Notes: generated by a model from the letters alone, not told the origin. Positions 9,122 through 19,597 are shown, counted from the first letter of the stretch. The stretch: 64,000 nt of DNA from Heterodera schachtii (GCA_023374025.1 SIJG01000093.1:482760-546759); one strand, 5' to 3'. Made by a program: numbers and translations.

Positions 9122-11421
9122 TTACCGTTGCGTTGCGTTCAGTCGCCAATTGTTGTTCGCCTCGTACATCACGTGGTTGTGCCGTATCAGTGCGTCGAAC
9201 ACTGTGCCGTTCCGTTTCGCCTTTTGAATGTGCGCGTCCAATCCGTCGAATGCGTCGCGCATCGAATATTCCAATTTCGCCCGCGTTCCGTCCGCCCCAT
9301 TTTTGTTCAGTTCGTCCAACTCGACGTAATACGTTCTTCAAGTTGAATGAAGATAAAGTGCATTTAAATGGTTTTTAAAATTGGTATTGATTTCAACTCA
9401 TTATTTACTAATTACCCCCCCCCCCCCCCCCCCCCTCTTTCATATCCCTCTTCATGTCTTCCAATTCCCATGTGTCAATGTTGTAGTCGGCCACACGAAA
9501 TGCCGGCTTATTCTTCTGAAATGCCGGCGTAAGTGCCGGCGCTGTGAAAAATCGCTGCACTGCTTTTCCGTCAGAATTCTTAATTAATAGTCTTTTTAAA
9601 TAATTAATTCTTTTCTCTTTTAAGCGCTATTGCTCTGAATTTAAAATTTTACTTTTCTGACAGAAAAAAAACCTTTCGCTATAAAGCTTTTCCACCAATT
9701 ATTTATTATAAATATGGATGATATCTTAGGCTCTAAAAACAGCCAAAATAGGTAGGCTTTAGGCTCAAAAAACCCAAAAATAGGCATTAAAAACCCTCAA
9801 ATTTATGGTGTGTAAAATAACAAAAACTATTCAAAAAAGTTAAAAAATTAATCCAAATCATTATGATAAATAATTTTTAAAATCAAAAATTCTTATCAAG
9901 AAAGAAAATAGGCTCAAATAACTCGAAAAGTCGCTTAACTTCCCAAAAACTTGTTTTTCGTGTGTTTCATGTCAGTAGGATCTCAGAAAAATAGGCAAAA
10001 TCTAAAAATATCATCCTTAATTGCAATGGATTTTTTTAAACTTGCTGTTGTTTTGCCATTTTCACCTTAATCACTCGAAAAGTGTCGGTATGGTAATGGC
10101 CAAAGAATATCCATCCAATTTGTGGCGCGTATTCAACAAGCAAATCAACCAATTTTTGGTTGTATTTTTGCGGCATTTGCTCTATTTCGGGTTTGTTCAC
10201 CGAATATTCTTCAAATGCTAAAATGAAAATAAAATTTGCTTTTTAAATTTGTTTTTAATTGGCGGCACCGCCCGGCGGCACGTGGCCAAGGATGTGCACC
10301 GGCACCCCTTTTTGGCGTGCTTTTTCCAGTTCGAATTGCAAAAAGTCGAATTGGCCCGTTGGATCGTCCGGCTCCACAAGCTCCTTTCTCAGCGGGTTCG
10401 ATTCGTAGTAAATGTTTGTGTTCAGCACCAAAAATAGTCCGGCGGATGTTTCGGCGCGGTAATATCCGCCACGAGTAAAACTCTCCTAAATATAATTTAA
10501 ATGTAAATTTTTAAAATTTTTCTTCCAAAATATAAATTTTTCCCACCTTTCCCTCCGGGCCAATCCATTGTTCCCACATTTTGAACATTTTCTCGTAAAT
10601 TTGCTGTTTTGCCGGATGGTCAGTGAACGAATTGCCAGGTGCCGAGTCGTGGTTGCCCAGCACGGGCAGAAGAACGGCGTCGGGAAAATGGGCACTTATC
10701 GCATTGGTCACATTTTGCCAAATGTCGAATAACACTAAACAACGGGCGAATTAAAAAAAACATGATTAAATAATTATTTAATATTAGATTATAATTAATT
10801 AACAATTAATTAGCACCTTTTTCATAATATTTGCGAATTGTTTTATAATTAGATTATTAATTAATTAACAATAATTAGCACCTTTTTCATAATATTTGCG
10901 AATTGTTTAATAATTGGGCTATTAATTAATTAACAATTAATTAGCACCGTTTTCGTCTTATTAGTCGAATTATTTAATAATTGGGCTATTAATAACATTT
11001 TTGTCGTATTAGTCGAATTATTTAATAATTTGGCTATTAATTAATTAATTAGCACCGTTTTCGTCGTATTTGTCGTGTGGCAGTGAGTCACCCGTCCAAA
11101 TGATCAAGTTAGGATTTGGCACTTTGGCCTTTGCTTCTCTCAACATAAATTCTAACAATGCCTAAAAATGAATTTTGTTATAATTAATGATTATTTTTCG
11201 ACAATTGGCGAGTCGCAATTGTGATCGCCGAACACTCCCAACTTTGGCAATTTGTTTCTGCTGTCGTCGCCGCTCCCATGGCACCATTTTTGGGGGTCTC
11301 CGCTGAGGTCATAATTCGGGTCGATGTGCACGTCGGTGATGTGAAGGAAATGGCCGGTGGAATTAATGGACAAAACGGAACAAAGTGCCAACAACAGACA
11401 GAAAATGGACAATAATGCCAT
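9122..11421 (-). CDS. Secreted acid-sphingomyelinase-like phosphodiesterase
   Basis: Seven exons are inferred: 11421-11203, 11161-11056, 10734-10547, 10485-10269, 10217-10066, 9578-9416, 9335-9122; about 419 residues, normal for the family. MALLSIFCLLLALCSVLS is a signal peptide. Calcineurin-like metallophosphoesterase motifs follow in order: HITDVHIDPNY, WTGDSLPHD, GNHDS, ILGHVPPG, FFGHYHTDTFR, all as in ASM-like phosphodiesterases that hydrolyse sphingomyelin or related phosphodiesters outside the cell or in lysosomes. Phases agree at every junction except the last: exon 6 ends in a 20-G run at the donor, and the phase is off by one there. Exon 1 uses an unusual GTCGAA donor. The gene otherwise looks intact. 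Confidence 0.85.
9415..9435. repeat. 21-base C homopolymer at a splice donor
   Basis: A run of 21 C (G on the coding strand) sits at the end of exon 6 of the sphingomyelinase-like gene; the last G of the run on the coding strand and the following TAATT form the only available donor, GGTAATTAG. The exon phase is one base off, as expected from a slippage change or a homopolymer miscount. Confidence 0.8.
10800..11056. repeat. Intronic tandem repeat that copies a splice donor
   Basis: Intron 2 of the sphingomyelinase-like gene holds imperfect copies of a unit ending in attaattagcacc. The gcacc element recurs at 10813, 10878, 10944 and 11052 (spacing 65, 66, 108). Only the last is the real exon 2 donor (coding strand ACG/GTGCTAATT). 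The expansion therefore arose from the exon/intron border. Confidence 0.7.
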
Positions 11422-11788
11422 TGTTTGAGAGGAATTTCTTAAAATATTATTTGCTTTTAATATTTAAAAAAGGGTTTATTCATTTTGCCTAATTAAAAAT
11501 TTTAATTCGTTTCGCTGGTTTTTCCTTATATAAATGGGACAATTATAAACAATTAGGATAATCATCCTTATCCGAATTAGTAAGCGGTAATCATTTAAAA
11601 TTAATCAAAATGTTTGAATCTTAGCAGAAGTTTTTATCCCCCGCCGAATGGGTCGGTCTTCGACCCCACGGCTTTCCGATGCCGTGTCAGTTACCCATTT
11701 AAACAATGCTTTTCTTCTTTTTCAGCCGGTTTTGGCACCCGTCCCAGCTTCTTACAAATTTTAATTCCTTTTTCATAATTAAGTTAGA
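11422..11788. other. Intergenic region between divergent genes
   Basis: Separates the start of the sphingomyelinase-like gene from the 5' galectin-like fragment on the plus strand. It contains a GC-rich segment with local dyads (about 11638-11697) but no recognised motif. A shared promoter region is possible. Confidence 0.35.
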
Positions 11789-13100
11789 TATGCGAGTAAT
11801 TATCATCTCAGTTTTCTTCTGTTGGCATTTTCCATTGTTCTGTTGGCGGATGATTTCCCTGATTCTTCAAATTCCGCGCCGTAAGCATTTTGAGAGTAAA
11901 AAAGATAGTTAAAATTTTATTTGCATCAAATTTAAGGCTTTATCTATGCGAAGAGCGTTCTCGGGAAGCGCATTTCGAGACCGAATACGTGGCATTGTAT
12001 CAATGCACGCGCTGGGGCACGGCACAGTTGCGGCACAATTCGTTCGCCCTTCGCTTTCAACTGACTGGGAAATGTGAAAATGGGTCGGCATTAAAATACT
12101 TGACGAGTGAAAAATCCCGGGTCATATTTCAGCATTTTAATTTGTTACCTCGGAAGTTTGGACCCGAGCGGAGCAAATTGGGCTTATGGCATGAGTCCTG
12201 AGATTCAATTTCAAGTGCCGAATCACCAGGAAGTAAGCAATCAATAAATCAGTGCCGAGTATGAATATTGAAAATGTGGAAAATCATTAAAATTATATTA
12301 GTGAAAATAATAATTTACTTTTCGTTTCCCTAGTATAATTTTGTTTTAAAATTAAGGAGTTTGTCGATGATTTTTATTTGGTAGAATTCCCTGGGCCATA
12401 AAGTCCATTTTATGGCCGAGCAAATTGGCACGAAAATTGTGAAAAAAAGGGTGGGCGGATTTATTCTAAACCCACAATAGAAAAACAGTAAAATATAATT
12501 TAATTAATGAACTCATTTGTTAAATATTTAGAGCAAAGTGGCTGAAGAGTGTTTGGAATATCAAAAAAAATTCGACAAAAACAAAAACCAAATCACGAGT
12601 CATTGGCACGGCGTCCGCGTGAGCGCGCCGAAAGCATTTGGCGGCATAATGATCGAATTGTCAATTTCAAAAGAAAAGTAAAAATTAAAAATGGAATTTA
12701 AATTGGAAAAACATTTTTAATTTAAATTGTTTTACAGATACAATCTGAGCGACACACCAAATTTTAACATTGAATTTGGAAATCCGAAAGATTTGATGAC
12801 AAAAATAACGGACGAAACGGGTAAAGGAATTGAAATGAAAAGCGTGAATATTTTAAAATGTGTAATTAAGGAAAAGAAATAAGATTTTCAAAAGATGAAG
12901 CAATTCGGAAGGCGTATTTATCCAACAAAATCAAAAGGGACGCGAAAATTGCGAAATTATACGGGCCTTTGGATGCTCGGGTTGGACGTGTTGCCGATGA
13001 ACAACCAGAACAAAATGCAACTGCACATGTACAGGGACTGCGGGTGCGAATTGCATGCATGGGTAGACCAAATTAGGGACAGTAATTAGCCAATAATTTA

Positions 13101-13258
13101 CCGTATTTACGGTATTTGAGCCCCAAAGGGTTCTATTTTTCAACCCCTCTCGAAAGGGGGGTTCTAATTCAGAGGGAGGTTCTATTTTTCAACCCCCTCA
13201 AAGGGGGCGGGGTTCTAATACAATAATTCATGGAATTGGTTCAAATACAGTAAATATA
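13101..13258. repeat. Degenerate MITE with ccgtatttacgg termini
   Basis: The left end reads TA-CCGTATTTACGGTATTTGAG, and the right end is a decayed inverted copy. Inside are repeated ggttctaattcag/aacccc runs. The same element lies at the matching intron position of the other gene copy (62630-62750), so it was present before the duplication. A TA flank suggests a Tc1/mariner-type MITE. Confidence 0.6.
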
Positions 13259-13837
13259 GAAATGCCAAAATTTTTTAATTATAATTCAAAGTTTGTCCAT
13301 CCGTCGGACGAAGTGCCGCCGCTGCTTTCGGATCACCCCGTGGTCAGCGTGGACTGCCCGACCACTGTCCAGGAAGCGAACTCACACCAATTTGCACTGC
13401 CCGAGCCCATGGGGGTGGCCGTGCGATTCGCATGCGAACAAAAACCCGGAGGGCATCGAGCTGCGCTTTGGCAACGAAAAGCAAAAGGATTTGCTGATGC
13501 TTCGGGTGGACAAACCGCCGTATGGAATCATTAACATTTCAATGGTAAATTGGTGATTAGGAGGCAATTCAACCTTTTTAATACATTTCGCCAATTATTA
13601 ATTAATTGTTGACAACTTACATATATTTTTGAATCAACTTTTTGTTGGAGTTCGGGTACGGGATTTGGAATTGGGCAAATCCGAGTCAAGATTCGCAATC
13701 AGCACCTTCAAAAAGCTCAGGAAACTGATTTTGAATCCAAAATAAAAAACTTAAATTGGGACCCCCCGCCCCCCATTCTTTAGGATTGCCGAATAGAGGG
13801 CAATTCATCATTTTTTGAAATATCGCTAATTATTAAT

Positions 13838-14112
13838 TGTTGTATAAGGGAACAACCGATTATTGATTATGTTTTCCCTTTCTCTCCCTCTCTTATTGTC
13901 TCTCGCCCCGCCCCTTGACCAGCCCCATAAATATGTCTCCCTTTCCCCCACTCAGGGCATTCTCCCATTCATTCCACCAATTCATTATTTTATTATTTAT
14001 TCTCTGCTGTCCTCCCTATTTATTTGTTTAATAAATTATTTATTTATTTATTTGACAACATTGGTTTTGGTCAAAGACCAAACATTTTTATTGTTGTAGT
14101 AAATACACAACA
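13838..14112 (+). repeat. 5' LTR
   Basis: 275 bp, TG...CA ends. Rich in pyrimidine-rich ctctctccctctc runs, with a cataaatatg TATA-like element near 13925 and aataaa near 14029, candidate U3 and polyadenylation signals. Confidence 0.95.
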
Positions 14113-14115
14113 ATT

Positions 14116-14125
14116 TGGCGCAGTC
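14116..14125 (+). promoter_or_regulatory. Primer-binding site
   Basis: TGGCGCAGTC three bases after the LTR, resembling the tRNA-Ser-type site of the 17.6/297 group of gypsy elements. The priming tRNA is inferred from that likeness only. Confidence 0.7.
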
Positions 14126-14188
14126 AGCAAAGGACCTGCTCTACATCTTCGGGTGAGAAAAGGCATCAATTTTGTTTTCAGGACAAAA

Positions 14189-14465
14189 AGCCGAGACGGC
14201 AAACAATTTCACCGAAAAGCCGGATTGGCTGTGAATTGTTTTAAAAGCCGGGACGGCAAAGCACATTCTTCAAAAAGCAGTCAAAGAAACTGCAAGCGTC
14301 AAAAGCCGAGTCGGCTCAACAAAATTCGTCTAAAGCCGGGTCGGCTCATCGAAATTCATCAAAAGCCGGGTTGGCTCGTCAATTTCGTCAAAAAACAGAC
14401 AAAAGAACTGCTTATTTTTCTAAAGCCGGGTCGGCTCGACAAATTCGACAAAAGCCGGTTGGCTA
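14189..14465 (+). repeat. Phased 30-nt repeats in retrotransposon leader
   Basis: Eight copies of AGCCG-N3-CGGCT-like sequence start at 14189, 14218, 14246, 14304, 14334, 14364, 14424 and 14453, nearly all at multiples of 28-30 nt. Each is a short inverted repeat that could form a hairpin. The period is ten codons, and one frame is open through it with recurrent KPGRL, but no retrotransposon ATG precedes it. A packaging, dimerisation or translation-control role is inference. Confidence 0.75.
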
Positions 14466-14474
14466 ATACAATTG

Positions 14475-15137
14475 ATGATGGACCCCAATCAGCTTAAACT
14501 GATTTTGGAGGCTGTTTTGAAGGCATCAGCGGAACAAAGCAATAGTTCTGCTGCATTAGCGACATCAATCGATGCTCGCCTTTCAACATTTGAGTATGAC
14601 CCTGAGTTAGGGCATACATTCGACGTTTGGCTCAAGCGCTATGGGCAGATAATCGCCCAGGACGGACACGCACTCAGCGACCAGTCCAAAGTGCAGCTAT
14701 TGATTGGCAAACTGGGCGAAGCGGAGTACAAGCGGTACATCGACAGCATCGCACCAAAGTCGCAGAACGACTTCAACTGGGACGAGACGACCGCGAAATT
14801 GAAACATTTGTTTGGAGAAACCCGATCATTGTTTCTTCGCCGTTTCGACTGCTTCCAAATTCGTCAAGACGCGCATCAGGACGTGCAAAGTTTGATCGCA
14901 TTGATCAACTCGTCCTGCGAAAATGCCGATCTGTCGCTGAGCAAAGAGGAGCTCAAATGCATGATTCTGATCACAGCATTGCGCGACGAATTCACGGATT
15001 TGAGGCAAAAATGCCTTCTGCGCCTGGAAGACAGTCGAACGAGCGGACGGTCGACCTCACTTCAAGAGCTAGGAGAAGAGTGCCGCAAATACCAAATCCT
15101 AAAGGAAAGCGCGCTCTCCCTCGGCTCAAATCCCTGA
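14475..15137 (+). CDS. gag: Gag-like ORF of gypsy element
   Basis: 220 residues from ATG ATG GAC at 14475, after the leader repeats. The N-terminal part (MMDPNQLKLILEAVLKASAE) and the GHTFDVWLKRYGQII...LLIGKLGEAEYKRY region resemble gypsy Gag capsid segments. The CCHC knuckles usual at the end of Gag are encoded only after the TGA at 15135-15137, in the same frame as pol. So the full Gag is probably made only if this stop is read through, or the stop is a recent mutation. Confidence 0.85.
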   Translation: MMDPNQLKLILEAVLKASAEQSNSSAALATSIDARLSTFEYDPELGHTFDVWLKRYGQIIAQDGHALSDQSKVQLLIGKLGEAEYKRYIDSIAPKSQNDFNWDETTAKLKHLFGETRSLFLRRFDCFQIRQDAHQDVQSLIALINSSCENADLSLSKEELKCMILITALRDEFTDLRQKCLLRLEDSRTSGRSTSLQELGEECRKYQILKESALSLGSNP

Positions 15138-18100
15138 AGCACCAGTGCCATCCGAGCCAAACCGCAGCAAATTCGGGACAAGCAGAAGTCCAAAACGAAG
15201 CCACAGCAAAGCCTGAAAGGACATTTCCAGCCGAATAATTCAACGGCAATTGAAAAGGAAGTGGACCTGCCTGATCAGCCCTGCTATTCATGTGGAGGCA
15301 AAAATCACTGGCAAAAAGACTGCTGGTTCAAAAACTCGACGTGTGAAAAGTGCGGACGGAACGGTCACATTGCGAAAGCATGCAAGAACGACACGCAAAT
15401 CCGACGTGTTCGTGCCATGGCCACTGATTCCGGAAATGACACGCATATTCACACCGTCACAATTAAGCCAAAATGTATGGCTATTGAAGGAAGCAGCAAC
15501 AAATGGTGGGAAGTGACCATCCAAATCAATGGGATGGATCACCCGATGAATGTCGACACCGCTGCCCAAATCACGGTGATCAAAACGGACTCATGGCAAA
15601 AGCTTGGCAAACCAAAGCTAGGCAAAACAGCCATCACCGTCAGGAATTGCAATGAAAAAGCATTCCCAATCAAAGGCCAATTCAAATGCCACGTTTCGTA
15701 CAAGGAACGAACAGCAAACCTGATCGCGTACGTCAGCGACGAAATTCACCAGGATTTGCTCGGCATGCCTTGGATTGAAGAATTGGAAATCATCCCAAAG
15801 GAACTGATGTTTCCAAATTCCTCGCAAAACGTCAATTCAATGCCAACAAAGCCAATTCCATCACAAATTAATGATGAAAAGTCACTCATTTCGGCATTGC
15901 AAGAGAATTATTCCAACACATTTGGACCTGAACTTGGCCATTGCACCAAATTCAGAGCGCATCTGATCCTGAAAAAGGAGGCGAAGCCTGTCTACTGCAA
16001 GGCTCGACCTGTTCCTCATGGAGCATTGGATGAAGTCAATGCCGAAATTGATCGTCTTTCAAAAATTGGCGCAATCAAACCGATCGAGTTCAGCCATTGG
16101 GCGGCTCCAATTTTGGCAGTGAAGAAAAAGAGCGGAAAAACGCGAGTCTGCATCGACTTTTCGACCGGCCTAAACGATGCAATCGAACTGCATCGCCACC
16201 CACTGCCAAGACCTGAGGACATTTACAACGCAGTCGCCGGGGCTAAATTTTTCTCACGGCTTGACTTGCGTGATGCCTATCTGCAGTTGGAGTTGTCGGA
16301 ATCTTCGAAAAATCTTTGCGTGCTGAACACGCACCGAGGCCTATTTCAGTGCCAGCGTTTGCCGTTTGGAGTCAAATCGGCGCCCGCGATTTTTCAAGGA
16401 TTGATGGACAAAATCATCGCCGGAATTCCAGGCGCATTCGTCTATTTGGATGATGTGGTGATCGCCAACAAGTCACTGATCGATCACACCTCAACGATAT
16501 TCGCAGTTTTTGACAAAATCAGCGAATACGGCCTTCGAATTCAATTGGAAAAATGCAGTTTCCTTCAAAAAGAAACCCTTTTCCTGGGCCACATTATCTC
16601 AGAAAATGGCATTCGACCCGACCCATCAAGGGCAGAAGCCATTGAGAAAATGCCGGCACCGACCGACAAATCAACGCTCCGATCATTTCTCGGCGCACTC
16701 ACTTATTACGGCAAATTCATCAAACCGATGCGAGAGCTCAGAGGCCCGCTGGATGAATTGCTTAAGAAGGAGGCCAAATGGGAATGGGGAGCGGAGCAAC
16801 AGAAATCTTTTGAGAAAGCGAAAGAAATCATGCTTTCCGATTTGCTGTTGACTCATTTTGATCCCAAAATGCCAATTGTAGTCGCTGCCGACGCCTCAAA
16901 AGATGGAATTGGCGCGACAATCAGCCACATCTTTTCGGACAAGAGCGAACGCGTCATTGAACACGCCTCTTGCACCTTCAACGAGGCACAGCAAAACTAC
17001 AGCCAAATCGAAAAAGAGGCACTCGGATTGGTCTTCGCAGTTCAAAAATTTCACCGGATGCTGTACGGTAGAAAATTTACGCTACTGACCGACCACAAGC
17101 CCCTTTTGGCCATTTTCGGATCGAAGAAAGGCATTCCGATCTATGCCGCCAGCCGACTTCAACGTTGGGCGTTAATTCTCTCCAATTATGAATTTGACAT
17201 CAAATATGTCAATACAAATTCGTTTGGAAACGCCGACGTCCTGTCGCGGTTAATTGCCAACTACCCACGGCCCGACGAAGACATTCTGATCGCCAACATT
17301 TGCAAAAAAACTGAATGCTACGTCAATTTCGTCTTTCAGGCCAAAGTTGAGCAATTGCCGATCACGGCCAAAGAAATTGCTGATCAGACGAAAACGGACG
17401 AAGTCCTTCAACAAATCAGCAAATTCACCAACCAAGGATGGCCACAAAAATGCACAGACACTGATCTGATGCCATTCTACCCAAAAAGAGACCAAATAAC
17501 CGAAATTGATGGTTGTCTCACTTATGGCGACCGTGTCATCATTCCATCGGCACTTCGCACACAAATTTTGAAATCCCTGCATTTTGCTCATCCTGGAATT
17601 GTTCGGATGAAGGCCATTGCCAAAAACCATGTTTATTGGCCAGGGATCAACGACGAAATTGAGCGCACCGTTCGTCAATGCGACGACTGCCAAATGGCCG
17701 CGAAAAACCCGATTAAGGCGCAAATTCAGCCTTGGAAAGCGGCAGACGAAGTTTTTGAGCGCATTCATCTCGACTTCGCAGGCCCATGCGAAGACGGCCA
17801 AACGTACCTCGTTGTGGTTGACGCATATTCAAAATGGCCCGAAGTTTGGGAGATGAGTCGTGCAACTAGCGAAAAGACCGTCGCAATGCTCAAATCATTC
17901 GTCCACAGAATGGGAATTCCCCGTGAAATTGTGTCCGACAACGGAACACAATTCCGATCAGCGGAATTCGCCAATTTCTGCAAGGAATTCGACATTCGGC
18001 ACACATTCACGCCACCATATCACCCAATGTCAAATGGTGAGGCCGAACGATTCGTCGACATTTTCAAGAGGGCCATGAAAAAGTGCCGAAAAGAAGGCAG

Positions 18101-18722
18101 AGATTGGATCCCAAAAGCACTTTTGGCCTACAGGACAACGCCAAGTGCAGTGCTCGACGGACATTCACCAGATGAATTGTTCCTTGGACGTCGGATGCGA
18201 ACCAAAATTTCATTGGTCCATCCCGCCAATCAGAAAACGCCGAAAGTTGATTTGGAAAATTTTGGCAATTTTCAACAGAATTACCGCCAAAATATGAAAA
18301 AGCAATTCGACAAGAAAAACGGCGCCAAAACCATCACTTTCCAAAATGGAGAAGCAGTTTTCATTTGGAATTTGAAAGGCAATAAGGCAATTTGGTTGCC
18401 TGGGACAATGATCGAGAGAGTTGGCAACTCTCCGACTTATCGAGTCGACGTTCCAACACTCCGTCGCGCAGTCCACCGCCATGCCAACCAAATTCGCCGT
18501 CGTTTCCCAGTGGAAATGGAGACACCGCAACTTGGCCAAGCGAATGGAAATATTTTGGCTGGGGACCAAAAAAATCGGACCCCCATTAAAGTGATTGAAA
18601 AAGCCAAATCTCCAATTGGCCAAATTCAAAACGCGCCGCGAAGATCAGCACGCGACAAGAGGGCACCTCAGCGAATGAACATGGACCCGTCGAAGCCGAA
18701 GTACGACCTCGTCCGGCCATGA
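15138..18722 (+). CDS. pol: Gag C-terminus/Pol polyprotein of gypsy element
   Basis: Open in frame with gag directly after its TGA. Numbering from the Met at 15261: CCHC knuckles CYSCGGKNHWQKDC (8-21) and CEKCGRNGHIAKAC (28-41); aspartic protease with DTA at 99-101 where DTG/DSG is usual; reverse transcriptase with Asp335 (SRLDLRDAY) and YLDD 395-398; RNase H with Asp544, Glu586 and Asp611; integrase with a zinc-binding H/C region (His774, Cys807, Cys810) and catalytic Asp838, Asp893, Glu929, spacing D-X54-D-X35-E. No stop or frameshift in 1153 codons from that Met. All activities look intact, which fits the identical LTRs. Confidence 0.95.
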   Translation, partial: STSAIRAKPQQIRDKQKSKTKPQQSLKGHFQPNNSTAIEKEVDLPDQPCYSCGGKNHWQKDCWFKNSTCEKCGRNGHIAKACKNDTQIRRVRAMATDSGNDTHIHTVTIKPKCMAIEGSSNKWWEVTIQINGMDHPMNVDTAAQITVIKTDSWQKLGKPKLGKTAITVRNCNEKAFPIKGQFKCHVSYKERTANLIAYVSDEIHQDLLGMPWIEELEIIPKELMFPNSSQNVNSMPTKPIPSQINDEKSLISALQENYSNTFGPELGHCTKFRAHLILKKEAKPVYCKARPVPHGALDEVNAEIDRLSKIGAIKPIEFSHWAAPILAVKKKSGKTRVCIDFSTGLNDAIELHRHPLPRPEDIYNAVAGAKFFSRLDLRDAYLQLELSESSKNLCVLNTHRGLFQCQRLPFGVKSAPAIFQGLMDKIIAGIPGAFVYLDDVVIANKSLIDHTSTIFAVFDKISEYGLRIQLEKCSFLQKETLFLGHIISENGIRPDPSRAEAIEKMPAPTDKSTLRSFLGALTYYGKFIKPMRELRGPLDELLKKEAKWEWGAEQQKSFEKAKEIMLSDLLLTHFDPKMPIVVAADASKDGIGATISHIFSDKSERVIEHASCTFNEAQQNYSQIEKEALGLVFAVQKFHRMLYGRKFTLLTDHKPLLAIFGSKKGIPIYAASRLQRWALILSNYEFDIKYVNTNSFGNADVLSRLIANYPRPDEDILIANICKKTECYVNFVFQAKVEQLPITAKEIADQTKTDEVLQQISKFTNQGWPQKCTDTDLMPFYPKRDQITEIDGCLTYGDRVIIPSALRTQILKSLHFAHPGIVRMKAIAKNHVYWPGINDEIERTVRQCDDCQMAAKNPIKAQIQPWKAADEVFERIHLDFAGPCEDGQTYLVVVDAYSKWPEVWEMSRATSEKTVAMLKSFVHRMGIPREIVSDNGTQFRSAEFANFCKEFDIRHTFTPPYHPMSNGEAERFVDIFKRAMKKCRKEGRDWIPKALLAYRTTPSAVLDGHSPDELFLGRRMRTKISLVHPANQKTPKVDLENFGNFQQNYRQNMKKQFDKKNGAKTITFQNGEAVFIWNLKGNKAIWLPGTMIERVGNSPTYRVDVPTLRRAVHRHANQIRRRFPVEMETPQLGQANGNILAGDQKNRTPIKVIEKAKSPIGQIQNAPRRSARDKRAPQRMNMDPSKPKYDLVRP

Positions 18723-18747
18723 ATCTCGCGCAGGAGGGACTTGTCCA

Positions 18748-18758
18748 AAGAAGGGAGG
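18748..18758 (+). promoter_or_regulatory. Polypurine tract
   Basis: aagaagggagg immediately before the 3' LTR: the plus-strand primer position for LTR-retrotransposon reverse transcription. Confidence 0.85.
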
Positions 18759-19033
18759 TGTTGTATAAGGGAACAACCGATTATTGATTATGTTTTCCCT
18801 TTCTCTCCCTCTCTTATTGTCTCTCGCCCCGCCCCTTGACCAGCCCCATAAATATGTCTCCCTTTCCCCCACTCAGGGCATTCTCCCATTCATTCCACCA
18901 ATTCATTATTTTATTATTTATTCTCTGCTGTCCTCCCTATTTATTTGTTTAATAAATTATTTATTTATTTATTTGACAACATTGGTTTTGGTCAAAGACC
19001 AAACATTTTTATTGTTGTAGTAAATACACAACA
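18759..19033 (+). repeat. 3' LTR
   Basis: 275 bp, read as identical to the 5' LTR. It is followed by the TTAAT target duplication and then by the next exon of the interrupted galectin-like fragment. Confidence 0.95.
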
Positions 19034-19597
19034 TTAATTAAATATATTAATTAATTGTTGACAACTCATTAAGGCCGGCGGTTTCAAGCGCATTAAAGGT
19101 GGTAAGGATGGAGAAGAAAGTGAAGCGGGCATTATCAGAAAGCAATTGCCGGACAAAAAAGCATCGATGGGCCACCATTTCAAAGCATTTGAGTCGGTGG
19201 AAAAAATTCCAAACATTAAAAAAGTACCGAAAAGGTTTTCGCGTCTTTAAGAGCAAAAAATTGTCGCTCGTAAACACGGCGAGTCAATTTTGGGCTCCAA
19301 GCGCAAATAAGTTTATTATTTATTTAGTAATCAGAACGCCAAAACTTAGCAAAAATTAAAATTTTTTGGAGATTTTCCCTTGTAAAAATAGAAGAGCCGA
19401 TCTCGAGTTAAAAACTTAAGTTTCACAAAATAAACTTGGAATCGTTAGAGGGGGTCAAAATATGGGCCTATGCAAAATTTAGAAAAAAGTTACCCACAGG
19501 AAAAAATTTTTTCCCAGTGTAAAAATTTAAGAAATCACTTACTTTTTTAAGGCATAAAATGGTACTTTCACGTAATAAAAGTGATAAATTAAAAAAA

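Larger units (their letters stand above)
13838..19033 (+). mobile_element. Ty3/gypsy LTR retrotransposon, very young
   Basis: 5196-bp element with two 275-bp LTRs (13838-14112 and 18759-19033) that I read as identical, both TGTTGTATAAGG...TACACAACA. The 5-bp target duplication is TTAAT (13833-13837 and 19034-19038). The primer-binding site TGGCGCAGTC lies 3 nt after the 5' LTR and the polypurine tract aagaagggagg (18748-18758) just before the 3' LTR. Internal order gag, protease, RT, RNase H, integrase is that of Ty3/gypsy. No env. Identical LTRs imply recent insertion, into an intron of an already duplicated galectin-like gene copy. Confidence 0.97.
11789..19203 (+). pseudogene. 5' fragment of galectin-like gene, interrupted by an LTR element
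   Basis: Exon-like blocks near 11790-11881, 11937-12231, 12387-12480, 12535-12679, 12738-12821, 12890-13060, 13290-13545 and 19070-19203 match, in inverted orientation, the 5' part of the minus-strand gene at 61870-64000. A hydrophobic leader (SFLLLAFSIVLLA) precedes LYLCEERSREAHFETEYVAL. Damage: one extra A near 12948 (gcgaaaattgcg against gcgaaattgcg in the other copy) shifts the frame; a TAG stop closes the 12387-12480 exon; the leader frame lacks an in-frame ATG; and the gypsy element 13838-19033 sits in the intron after 13545. Similarity to the other copy stops at about 19203. Probably non-functional. Confidence 0.72.

Noticed and set aside
9716..10018. A possible element in intron 5 of the sphingomyelinase-like gene, with ggatgatat near both ends and taggctc motifs inside
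   Set aside because: The inverted ends are short and I find no matching target duplication, so it is not called, though it resembles the design of the hAT-like families.
17250..17801. Minus-strand open frames inside pol and other long shadows across 14.6-18.7 kb
   Set aside because: They are antisense shadows of the intact gag-pol frame.
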